Source: Alliaria petiolata (taxonomy: Eukaryota > Streptophyta > Magnoliopsida > Brassicales > Brassicaceae). From it: a stretch of DNA of 64,000 nucleotides. The stretch covers positions 94,115,804-94,179,803 of the forward strand of contig JAHZTW010000002.1 in NCBI GenBank assembly GCA_020283515.1. The letters are read 5' to 3'. Positions 1 to 10,399 of the stretch are shown piece by piece; positions within the stretch are counted from its first letter, which is position 1, and each line of letters opens with the position of its first letter. The position numbers and the translations under genes were made by a program. Under the pieces are notes generated by a model, which saw only the letters and a list, made by a program, of their open reading frames with translations, ran no database searches and was not told the DNA's origin.

Positions 1-1665
1 AGAGAAATTTGCCTAAACACAGTAATCAAGTAAAGAAAGTTCAGCTCCATCATATGCCATTTATATAAAAAAAGAGCTAGAAACCGAAAACAGTAAGTAC
101 AGTATAACAACTATTGCTCTTCAATTAATGAGACAAACAAAGAAGAGGAAAAAGAGAGAGAATCTTTAGACTCTTAAGCCTACATTTTTGTCAATTTAGC
201 ATTTAGCAAATCTAAAAAATATCAAGACTAAGTAAGAATAACCCACTTTCACAAATCATCCAAGCAAAGAATAAAACCCAGACGAAACAAATGTGTGTCT
301 ACATTTATCCTTAGACAAAAAAGAAAGATCCTTTAAAAAAAAAACTGTAGCTTCAATAGAGTAAACGCCAAAAAGCCAATAATGTGTACTAACTTACATT
401 TGCTTCACGAGACGAATCGAGACGGAACAAACCAACAAAAAAGAGTAGCTTTTTGAGACAAAACGGTGAGATTACGATTGAAATCAAACCGAAAGATTAG
501 AAATTTAGTCACTGCATAAATCACATTTGCAGAAGAAGCTGATTCGGATCTTTAATAGAGTGATTAAGAGAAATTTTGATTCTGGGTTTCTCCGTAGAAT
601 AGAGATCTAGCAAAATATCAAAAAGAGAGGAAGGTAAGTAAAAAAAAAGTTTTTTTACTGTGATTTAGTGATGAATGGAGTGAGAGTGTGTGTGTGTTGT
701 TGTTGTGGGTAGAAATGGAGAAGAAAAGGTCGTTAGGTTTAATTTTTCTTGATATTGCTTCATTTTTTTAAAATAAAACTGCTATTTTTAATTAAAATGC
801 GAAGGGAGACAACGAACCGAAGATGATGGAAACTATATAATCGTTTAATTTAATCGTAATGTTTTTGTGTAATGGTAAAATGTTAAAAAAGTGTTAATGG
901 ATAACTAAAATCCAATTTTGGCTGTGTGGATTTTACATAAATATCCGATTGTCCGAAGGTGGGGAGGAAGGAGGAGAGTGACCATTCGCGCGCGAGATTT
1001 GCTGTCAGTTCGTACTGAAATGACGATATTACCCCTCAAAAGTAGATATGGAAATCAATGTTTTGTGTAAATGCCGATTTTTGGAGTCCTAGAAATTAAC
1101 TGTTAACAATATTTTTTTTAAAAAAAATACTAATAATCCAATGAATACTTTATGTGATTTTATATCTGTAGAATTTATTTATTTATCTTTATGTCGAAAA
1201 CACGTTGGCTTTTCAGAAAACAGATGATTATTGTCTCATGTAAGATGTAACCTATGTTAAAAATTTCGCAGAGCATTAACCGGGTGTTCAGATTAGGCCT
1301 AACGACTAGCACATAAATCGAAGATATATCGGAAATTAATCGTCAAAATTTTAAAAGTCATGTTTTCTTTCTGTTAAAAAACTGTTTTTGTTTTCTTTAA
1401 CGAAAAAACAAAAACTATATGCTTTGACAATCTATAAAACTTGATGGATTGCCAAAGCAGAGAAATATAATAATATATGATAGTTGAAATTAAATTTAGA
1501 TTGAAGACTGTTGACAAAATCTAAATCCTTGGTCAAAAAAAAAAAAAAGACTGTTGACAAAAACAAAGGAAAAAAAGCTAAGATAGAAACATTGAAGAGT
1601 CCAAAGAAAAAGAAAAACATAGTTTTGGCTTAAATTGGTTACAGCCTTACTGGTGAAAAGCTAAA
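1..1665. other. Intergenic AT-rich DNA, possible upstream region
   Basis: I see no supported coding region. The first 700 bases are A-rich on this strand and include a GT-rich run near 685-705. A donor-like AAGGTAAGT lies near 630-640, so an untranslated leader of a gene beyond the left edge is possible but unproven. The only sizeable open frame here is low-complexity poly-F sequence from A/T runs. Confidence 0.5.
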
Positions 1666-1940
1666 TCTATCTATATATATATAAAGTTAACTTTTATCTC
1701 TTCTCATGAAGACATCTCATCCTCCACATCATTGCCACATCATATTTTTTAATCTAATTTTTTTAATTCCAAATTTAATACACATACTAATTATACATTT
1801 TATTTTAACATAAAAAGAATTCCAAAAGACACCATTCATATTCTAAATTAAATCAAAAATTAATATGAATATAATTGAAATAAATAATAAAAAGTTTTAA
1901 AAATGGTTATACTAATATTTTTCAACTTTTATAAATATTT

Positions 1941-2143
1941 AATTAGGTTAAGTTGTATCGTTAATATTATAAAAAAACTATGATATCAAAAAATTCCTAA
2001 CAATTAAAAATATAAGTTATCATAGAACTAAATTTATAAAGAATTAGGTTAAGTTGTATCGGTAATATTATAAAAAAAACTACGATATCAAAAAATTTCT
2101 AACAATTAAAAATATAAGTTATCCTAGAACTAAATTTATAAAG
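1941..2143. repeat. 101-bp tandem duplication inside the Helitron
   Basis: Two head-to-tail copies start at 1941 and 2042 with the sequence AATTAGGTTAAGTTGTATCG and run about 101 bases each. They differ at only a few positions. Confidence 0.85.
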
Positions 2144-2289
2144 AAAAATATAAGTTTATAAATCTTAACATCTAATAAAAACATAAATAAGTAAAATTAA
2201 GGTATAAATAAGTAAAATTAAGCTGTTAAAAATCTATATATCTATTCTAATATGATAAGGTTTTTTTTTAGACCTGATCAGAGACGCTG

Positions 2290-2390
2290 ACACGTGGCAC
2301 TTAATTCAAAATTAAATTAAATTACTTAATTCAAAATTAAAAATTACTTAATTCAAAATACTTAATTCAAAATTAAATTAAAGTGCAACC
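2290..2390. repeat. Short ACTTAATTCAAAATTAAATT tandem repeats
   Basis: Four irregular copies of an AT-rich unit (core CTTAATTCAAAA) lie directly upstream of the first 704-bp duplication unit. One copy also begins the second unit at 3461, which suggests that recombination between such copies produced the larger duplication. Confidence 0.7.
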
Positions 2391-4161
2391 AACACTAATA
2401 CTACATGTTCAAAAAATACGTTATCAAAAACTAATTACAACAAGCTTTGAAATGTAGGTGACGTGGCTACATTAACATCAAGATTGGTAAATAGCAAGAA
2501 CACTTCACCAATCTATTTACAAATCTAATTTTTGTTACTACTCAAAATCCAATGGAGAATATACTATATGCATTATATTACCGGAGAATTTCTATAACCC
2601 CATCAAACGAAAACAAACTCCAACTCCAAATCACACGTCCACTTCGTCAAGAATACAACACCAACTACACGATCCCTTTCACTACCAGCCAAATAACTCA
2701 AGCTTCAAAGATGTTATTAACACCTACCTCACGTATCATGACATGGACGACACAACATCATGTACATTAACCAACAGCTTACAAACCTTTATTCATACAT
2801 CTATACTATCAGTTCAACCACATAGCACACAATGTCTGAAAGTATTCTTCGAAATAGAAGATATAAGCTCAAATGCATCAAGAAGACTAGATGTTGATTT
2901 GGTAATTGGAGATCTAGAAGAAGCACAAATACAATCTATACAAGAAGAAGATGGCGACTGTGCTGTATGCGTTGATGACCTACGAGGGTCAAGAAATATC
3001 AATACTTTATTTTGCGCACACAAATTTCACCATGAATGTATCTCAGATTGGTTCTACTACGTGGCACTTCTTTGTCTTAAATGTGTGACTTTCTTTAAAA
3101 AAAACCTATTAAAAAAATCCAATGTCTGGATTCATCACTTTCTTCATTGGTTTTGCTTATCTCATTGGCTGATAAATTTTCCAAAATTTGAGCTTTAAAA
3201 AATTTAAGCTTTACAAAAATTTACAAAATTCATCACTTCCGATTTAATTTTTTTATGTAGTCATGTGTTTTATTATTTTTCGTCTGCAATAAATGGACTT
3301 AATAAGTAATAACAACCTCACTACACACTAATTTCAGCAAACTAAAAACTGAATAAAATGTATGTTAAAATTTAGAAATAAAATAATAAATTAAAATTTA
3401 TGAAATTTAAAACAAAAAAACAATCAAAATACTTTTTTGGGGTGTCCTCCCAAACAAAATACTTAATTCAAAATTAAATTAAAGAGCAACCAACACTAAT
3501 ACTACATGTTCAAAAAATACGTTATCAAAAACTAATTACTACAAGCTTTGAAATGTAGGTGACGTGGCTACATTAACATCAAGATTGGTAAATAGCAAGA
3601 ACACTTCACCAATCTATTTACAAATCTAATTTTTGTTACTACTCAAAATCCAATGGAGAATATATTATATGCATTATATTACCGGAGAATTTCTATAACC
3701 CCATCAAACGAAAACAAACTCCAACTCCAAATCACACGTCCACTTCGTCAAGAATACAACACCAACTACACGATCCCTTTCACTACCAGCCAAATAACTC
3801 AAGCTTCAAAGATGTTATTAACACCTACCTCACGTATCATGACATGGACGACACAACATCATGTACATTAACCAACAGCTTACAAACCTTTATTCATACA
3901 TCTATACTATCAGTTCAACCACATAGCACACAATGTCTGGAAGTATTCTTCGAAATAGAAGATATCAGCTCAAATGCATTAAGAAGACTAGATGTTGATT
4001 TGGTAATTGGAGATCTAGAAGAAGCACAAATACAATCTATACAAGAAGAAGATAGCGACTGTGCTATATGCCTTGACGACCTACGAGGGCCAAGAAATAT
4101 CAATACTTTATTTTGCGCCCACAAATTTCACCATGAATGTATCTCAGATTGGTTCTACTAC
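2357..4161 (+). repeat. 704-bp direct duplication, period 1101 bp
   Basis: Unit 1 (about 2357-3060) and unit 2 (about 3458-4161) are nearly identical, with an offset of exactly 1101 bases, for example between the ATGs at 2552 and 3653. Between them lie about 400 bases of unrelated AT-rich sequence. Homology stops abruptly at TTCTACTAC (3060/4161), inside the RING coding sequence. Confidence 0.93.
2552..3198 (+). pseudogene. RING-H2 finger gene fragment, copy 1
   Basis: A frame from ATG 2552 (72 aa) is followed by a second frame (2743-3198) carrying the RING motif: CAVC near 2956-2967, CAHKFHHEC near 3016-3042, then DW. The two frames overlap, and the frame of the RING part can be followed back past the first stop, so a frameshift broke an ancestral gene near 2690-2740. 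After DWFYY the sequence leaves homology with copy 2 at 3060. A chance CLKC in the new sequence could replace the last metal-binding pair. RING-H2 proteins are E3 ubiquitin ligases; this copy is unlikely to encode a working one. Confidence 0.72.
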
Positions 4162-4200
4162 AAAATAACATGTTCTTATTCCCGAAGAGCAATAATATAA
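3653..4200 (+). pseudogene. RING-H2 finger gene fragment, copy 2
   Basis: This near-identical copy carries the same frameshift between the 72-aa 5' frame (3653-3871) and the RING frame (3844-4200, 118 aa). CAICLDDL and CAHKFHHEC are present. It keeps what looks like the original end of the finger, but the last pair reads CSYS where RING-H2 needs C-x-x-C, so the eighth metal ligand is replaced by Ser. The frame stops 8 residues later. The shared frameshift predates the duplication. Confidence 0.72.
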
Positions 4201-4385
4201 TATTTTCAATTCTTACAATGAATAAAAAAAATTATTTGTGTTTATATATTTTTTTTAAAAAGAAACCAACAATCGCTAAAAAATAATACATGCAATTCAT
4301 AAATTATAAAGAATATTTAACAATAAACATATATTAAATTTTCTGTTAAAAAATTAAAAAATTAACATAAACTATATATCACACA

Positions 4386-4413
4386 TCCGCGCAACGCGCG
4401 GACCTTCCCCTAG
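4386..4413 (+). other. Helitron 3' terminal hairpin and CTAG end
   Basis: TCCGCGC (4386-4392), loop AAC, GCGCGGA (4396-4402) is a perfect 7-bp stem. CTAG at 4410-4413 is the element's last four bases. Helitron transposases use such a hairpin as the termination signal. Confidence 0.9.
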
Positions 4414-5340
4414 TACTATAATATAATTAGAGGGCCAATGCTATGTAACCTCAATTATGATGTTCGATTGCCAAAGAAAATAATTCCTTTTCAATCATAA
4501 ACGCTTCTTTATTCAAAAAGGCATTATGAAATCGTGAAATTTACAATAATACAGCTAAAGGGAAGACTAATCAATCCCATTTGGAATAATTTTAGATTTG
4601 ATCATTTTAGATGATTTTAATGTTTTAGGTAAATTTAGAAAACTGTTATGATTTTGCATTGACATTCCTAAAATATTACACAAAGTCATGAAATATGGAT
4701 TTTGTAATTAGTTATCTTAAAAAAAACACTCTAAAACATCCTAAATTCATATATTAAAATATATCTAAAATATTGTAACAACACCATTTGAAAGTACTTT
4801 TACAACTCACAATTTGAATAATCTAAGATTTAAAAAAAAATATTTACAAATACTACAACACATTACAAAAACAAAAATTCTGTCAAATGGTTTTGTTTCA
4901 AATCCCAACCGCTTGTTTTAGTTTTTTTTTATTAATCAAACATTCCGTTTGAACAATATGTACAGTTAGTAAAGAGCATGTGGTTCCCCACGACCATTGC
5001 ACAGTTAAAAGCTATGAAAAGTGGTTATCTATTGGAAAGAGAAAAGTGATAGAAATAAATATAACAAAGAAACCAAATGGCGTAGTAAAAACAATTGTAG
5101 AAGACACGCAAAGCTCAAGTTTGTTACTTCGCTTTAGAGGAACATATATATATATGGAACCAAATTAAATCGAAATTCATTTGAAACTGTTAAAAGGTGT
5201 GAGTGCGACTAAACTTTCTTTACCATGAAATGAGAATTTTGTGGCCGAAAAAAGAGTTGGGGCTCCACGATACTTACTGTTTACGTGAATAAGATACAAC
5301 ATAATTCATTTCATTTTGATGTAAGAAATGGAACCACATC

Positions 5341-5371
<31 letters not shown>

Positions 5372-5618
5372 TTTTGTCAATGTCAATTGTATAAACCTTT
5401 GGTAAAATTTGTTTTTCTCATATATATATATATTTTTTGTCAATGTCAATTGAATATAATAAATTTCTAAAAGATATAAGCAATGATGTGTTTTTTATAC
5501 ATAAATGTAGAATATTATAGAATATAAATATATTATTGAGTTGTTTGTGTTGATTATACAAGATAATAAGATACATATATATATTGGCTAACATTAACAT
5601 ATTGCTTACACCATATAA
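4414..5618. other. AT-rich intergenic DNA
   Basis: No gene is supported. A duplicated block (AT run, T run, then TGTCAATGTCAATTG) occurs near 5343-5385 and 5420-5452. The short open frame at 4980-5168 shows no recognisable motif. Confidence 0.5.
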
Positions 5619-6533
5619 TGTAAACTTTCATAATCCAAATCTAACACATAAATATAATATGTCTTGTTCTTCAAGTCTTTCCATTTAGTCTTTATAGGTT
5701 TTACGGGCATGTTTCACAATCTTGGTCCGCAAGATACACATCTTGCTACCTAATTTATCTCCAATACTCCCCCGCACGACAAAGATGGGATGCAAAACAC
5801 AAAATCCACAATCGCAAAGCGAAACACCTTTGTCGTGGACACTTGTCAAGGACGGACAAAATATGTCAACTTACTCCTCTGGATTAAACTTCAATCTTGA
5901 TACTGCAACTCGACAAACAATTGTCCTTATCTCGGACAGTCCATAAATTGGACTAAAAAAAAAATTGACCTAAAGAACACGAACGTTCCAATAAAAATCC
6001 CTAAAACCAAAATCAAACTCCCCCGTAATAAGAGAAGCCAAAGATATTGAAAACTCTGAGAAATTCTAAACTTTAGAATAAATCTCAGATAATAAATTAT
6101 TTTTTTATGAAAATCCCAAACCCTTTGTAAACAAAATACTCCATAAATTAACACAAAATAAAAACCAAATCAAAGTTGAAATAATATTTTTGAAAAACTA
6201 AAACCAAAAACCTTTTTTTAAAAAATTAAAAATTAAAAATCAACGTGAACACAAACTACAGCATCATCTGGATCATCATCTCCATTGTCTTCAACGTCAT
6301 CTCCTATGGTGAGATTCTCCATGATCTCTTTTTGAAGATGAGATCACAAGATTTCTAGTGCGGAAGCGTTTAACTTCGATTCACAAGAATCGATAGCTCT
6401 GATACCATGTAAAATATTATAAAATATAATCTTCAAGTCTTTCCATTTAGTCTTTATAAGTTTTACGGACTTCACATATTTCACAATTTTGATTCCCAAG
6501 ATACACATCTTGCTACCCAATTTATCTCTAATA
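5619..6533 (-). mobile_element. Small copia-derived LTR element, internally deleted
   Basis: Two direct copies of an LTR-like sequence lie about 750 bases apart (left about 5619-5766, right 6408-6533). They share the blocks TTCAAGTCTTTCCATTTAG and AAGATACACATCTTGCTACC. GCTCTGATACCA at 6396-6407 is, on the minus strand, TGGTATCAGAGC, a common Met-tRNA primer-binding site of copia elements, directly against the right LTR. A minus-strand purine tract (GTGCGGGGGAG, 5767-5777) abuts the left LTR. The 629-bp interior has no gag or pol, so this is a deletion derivative that would need help to move. Left LTR start and target duplication are uncertain. Confidence 0.7.
6396..6407 (-). other. Primer-binding site of the small copia relic
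   Basis: Minus-strand TGGTATCAGAGC, directly next to the LTR that starts at 6408; matches the Met-tRNA-type site used by many plant copia elements. Confidence 0.75.
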
Positions 6534-8929
6534 ATAAACTTTAATAATAACATTTGAATACAATATTAAAGAAAGCGAAGCCTACACGATCTAATGATAT
6601 CCTACGTAACCTAATGATATCCTTTGTCGAAAAATATAAATAAAATTTTAGTTAGAGTCTTATAAATTAGTCATTTTTTCTCAGAAATCTCAAAAAACTT
6701 GGTAAAGTTCTCGATATGATTTATGAAAACCCATTTTACTCCAATTAGAGAAAGTAGACTTGGAACTCACTGCTCGTTTGTTGAGCGAATACTTTTTTTA
6801 GTAGAGACGATATGACTCTTTGGTTCGGGATTCAGTTTCTTGTTAAGTAGAAATGATTTACATTTTAATAAGTATAAAAAAGAGTCGTTCGTACATGTCA
6901 TAATCAAGGAAAAACATAATGTGTTTTGGGCCAAACTTTCTAATTATATATAATAATAAAATCCTAATGTATATACCATTTTATAGTGAACTACCAGTGT
7001 TTATAAAATCTATAATCACTCTTACAACCCAAAAGAAAATTACTTGAACATAATCATATTGATTTACCTTTTTATTTAATATCGATTTGTGGTTTTTTCC
7101 TTGTTTAACATTATTTTGACTTTTGAGGTTTCGTATAAACATTTTATTTTGTTACAAACAACATTTTCTTTAATGATCAAACGAGAACGACATATGTACG
7201 TACCAACACCTAACCAATAAAGCACAAAAGTGATTACACATGCATGAGAAGCTAGAACAAACACTCTTTGCTAGGACATCCAATTTTATCTTATTTTCCC
7301 TATTGTCGTACCATCCGAGAGTCAGAAAAGTAGTTGCGTAAAGCATCCAAATCACTAATTAAGTTTAATTTGTTGCAACTAAAGGTCTTGATGCCATTTA
7401 TATGAGGTCCTTTGAATCAATTATGACGGAACATAATCGATTATGTCTTTTTAGACTTTCATCGCCTAAATTAAGCTATGTAATTCGAGATGGAGAACTG
7501 AAAACTTAGATCTCACCAACAAGTGAATCAAAGAGAACAATAAAAAAACACTCACCTTCTCGCTTCTGTTTTTGTTGAAGCTCAAAGTACAAATCTCACA
7601 GTTGCAGCTCAAAGTGTTGACATTACTCTTTGTCCACAAGCACCTATTTATGCTATCTACCTGAAGCTTTAGAAGCTAGTATCTTTGAGTATCTCAACAG
7701 CTTATCCTCCATGCTACTCATTTCTATAATCTTCCTGTTATATATCTTCTGATATCCGTAGAAAGATCTTATTAACAACTCCACTTGCCACATTAACATT
7801 TCATGTCTAGTCAGCTCCTAGCTTCCTGATGATGCTTGCCTCCATGTTTTCAGGATCTGCATCTTTAGTTTCTTTTAAGTCATACAAATACCTATTTTTG
7901 ATATCAGAGATCCTATGCATATAAATATAAGGTGTACACATAAATAGATTACTTACTGTTGCAGTTTGTGGATAAAACAAATTTCAGGAGATTTTCAAAA
8001 TACTTTGTGATAGTCGCTATTGTTGTTGTAGGATTATCCATGCCTCGTTTTAAAATGTCATGATAATCAATTATAACCATATCAACGTTATTGTAAGTAT
8101 AAATATCGATCAGAAAATGAATTGTACAGAATAATTAATAGTAAGAATTGAAGAAAGAGGAATACAAATGAGGAATTGGATGTATATGGCAGTTTAAAGT
8201 TAACATCTGTGATCACATGTGAGGATTGTTCCCACAAAAATGTCGTTTAGTCCAAACACATCATGTGTCCTATCATATTTTTCCCCTGCTTTGTTCAAAA
8301 ATTAATAAAGCATTCTTCCTCTAACACCAACAAAGCAAAAATCGTATATTCATTAATTTCTGTTATTATATTCACTTTTTTTTCTTTGGATAAATATATT
8401 AAAATAAAATTTGGTTTGTGGCCCGAAATTCTGTAAAATTCTAAATTGTATGAAGGTGTGTGACTTACATGAGAGAATAAAGACCTTCTTGCTCTCATTC
8501 TTTTAGCAAAAATATCAGAACAAATATTCTGACTATAAGGGATAAAACCTAAACTACAATCCTCGAAAATACTCTAAGAATATAATGATAATATAATTCC
8601 GATTTAAATGCAGGTCATTCCACGGGATCTTCAATCATCTGGATCAAATTCAAAGAGTCTGCCTTAACGTGCACTATTCAAATCCCCTTATCTCGAATAC
8701 ACGTTGTTACCCATCCATTTTCGAATGCAAAGCTAAAAGGCTCATACGGCAGCCTTGTTGTCCAAATGTGGTTTGTCCCATATTATCCCATATATTTTAC
8801 TTATTTATCGTCGACGTAACTACACCATGCATGAGACAACGCGCGTTACAGTATAATAGCGATGCCACTGAGAAATTCTGAACTGAGTTTCAAACTAATT
8901 TATTGGATATATATGTAAAATAGTAGCGT
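6534..8929. other. Intergenic DNA without a supported gene
   Basis: AT-rich. Short open frames (for example 8669-8881) lack motifs. The stretch 7550-7700 and the stretch 8610-8780 are less AT-rich and may be old coding or transposon relics, but I cannot assign them. Confidence 0.45.
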
Positions 8930-9223
8930 TGTTATAAAATACTTTATGATTATCCTTTCTTCATCATTAAGTTTACTTCATCATTAAGTTTACTTCGCTA
9001 TGAAGTATTACTTAGCTATGAAGTATTACTTAGCTATGAAGTTTACTTCTCTATTAAGTAATGAACTTCTATAAATAGCTGTCCTCACTCTTTGTAAAAA
9101 CATAAGTTGAGAAGTTTGGAAGAAATGAAAAGCTTTGCTCTTTCTCTCTCTACTCTCTCTCTAGAAATCTTATTTCCTCTTAAACTCTTTATGCTTTCTT
9201 ATATAGAGCATTAGTTTACAACA
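8930..9223 (+). repeat. 5' LTR of the copia element
   Basis: 294 bp, TG...CA ends. The U3 part contains a short array of CTTCATCATTAAGTTTA (two copies here, one in the right LTR) and three to four copies of a TAGCTATGAAGTATTACT-like unit. TATAAATAG near 9072 is a plausible TATA box, followed by CT-rich sequence. Confidence 0.92.
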
Positions 9224-9240
9224 CGTTATCAGCACGATCG
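9224..9240 (+). other. Primer-binding site region of the copia element
   Basis: CGTTATCAGCACGATCG follows the 5' LTR directly. TTATCAGCACGA-type sites are typical of this group of plant copia elements. Confidence 0.7.
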
Positions 9241-9325
9241 TCTCTCGATCCATCTGTATACCAGATCTGACTGTATACCAAGAAGGTATGATTTATTTGT
9301 GTTCAATTCAGATTTTATTATTTAC

Positions 9326-9602
9326 GGGTAGATAGGCTCTGCCTTCCCCGTTTATTTGTTATGCCGGGATGATAGGCTCTGCCTTCTCCGAGCTGATCGT
9401 TTTGATAGGCGCTGCCTTCACGATCGAAAAAATGATCACATGGTAGACTATGTCTCCTCAGATCATATTTGTGGAGTGGAAGGATAACACCTCCTCCTTA
9501 TTTAATTTATGTCTATGCATTTAATTTATTTATGCAATGGGAGGTTAAAACCCCCATTTTGTTCATTTATTTATTTTGGAGTGGTAGGCTCTGCCTCCTC
9601 AT
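9326..9602 (+). repeat. Array of about seven hairpin-like modules in the copia leader
   Basis: Modules centre near 9338, 9378, 9411, 9448, 9480, 9547 and 9592. Four contain GGC-TCT-GCC or GGC-GCT-GCC mini-hairpins. Outer arms differ from module to module yet pair within each: GATCGT/ACGATC, TGATC/GATCA, ATGGG/CCCAT-like, GGAG/CTCC. Left arms are purine-rich and right arms pyrimidine-rich. The array lies between the primer site and the gag remains, where retroelement packaging and translation signals sit. Function is inferred only from position and folding. Confidence 0.7.
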
Positions 9603-9719
9603 ATTACTTTAAATTATCGTCTTTTATTATGCCGTTATTATGCTCAAATTTTTATAAATTTAAATGGGTTAAGTTTTTGTTATTCAGTAATAATATTAAA
9701 TTCGGCAAAGCTCGAGATC

Positions 9720-10262
9720 TCCGCCCTTGATTTGTGTGGAAATAATTATATGTCTTGGGCGGAAGATGCAAGGTTGCATCTAAAGAGAAATGATCTCTTG
9801 AGCACTATTGATATGTCGGAAACGACACTATATAAGATAAGGCGAAAGCCTTGATCTCTTACGCCACCATATCTATGATGGTTTATAAGATGAATCCATC
9901 ACGAGTAAAGATCCTGAAGATCTTTGGAAATGAGTGGTTGAATCTCCAGGCGAAAGAATTCCCCCAAAGCTCGGAGTTGATGTAAATCCTCCTGGTAGCT
10001 TAACAATATATTTAAATCGTGATGATGAACCATCAGTCTCGTCCAACTGGGTTAACTTCATTCCTAGGAGAGAATGTTGAGTTATCCACTTAAAGTAAGT
10101 GTGATGGACGATAGAGGAAAAATGATGATGGTTGGGACGTAAAAAGGCAAGGTGAAATCGCTTGCTATAGATGTGGCATGAAAAGTTATTGGGTACGCAC
10201 GTGTCGTATGCCAAAACACTTCGCCGATCTGTATGCCGAATCACAAAAGATCTGAATAACAT
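9720..10262 (+). pseudogene. Broken gag of the copia element
   Basis: Reading across frames shows gag-like pieces: LDLCGNNYMSWAEDARLHLK near 9726-9785, a short helix-rich stretch near 9865-9960, and a zinc knuckle near 10156-10200 that reads CYRCGMKSYWVRTC, with the His ligand of C-x2-C-x4-H-x4-C changed to Tyr. Stops and frame changes interrupt it, and the whole is much shorter than a normal copia gag, so internal sequence has been lost. This copy could not supply its own capsid protein. Confidence 0.75.
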
Positions 10263-10399
10263 AACTTGATCTGGTTTTTAGTATATATGGTAAACAAAGT
10301 ATATGATAAAGTTTTGTTTATCAAAAGGCTTTTGATATAATATACTATCTTTTTATAAGTTGATATTTTTTATTAATTATTGCATCTCTTATAAGTATT

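Larger units (their letters stand above)
1666..4413 (+). mobile_element. Helitron carrying a captured, duplicated RING-finger fragment
   Basis: The right end shows the standard Helitron terminus: a perfect 7-bp GC-rich hairpin at 4386-4402 (loop AAC), then 7 bases, then CTAG at 4410-4413 followed by T. The left end starts with TC at 1666 after an A, so the element sits between A and T without target duplication, as Helitrons do. No Rep/helicase gene is visible, so the copy is non-autonomous (2.7 kb). It holds a 101-bp tandem repeat and a 704-bp tandem duplication with RING-H2 coding sequence. The 3' end is firm; the 5' end is the best TC match and less certain. Confidence 0.82.
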
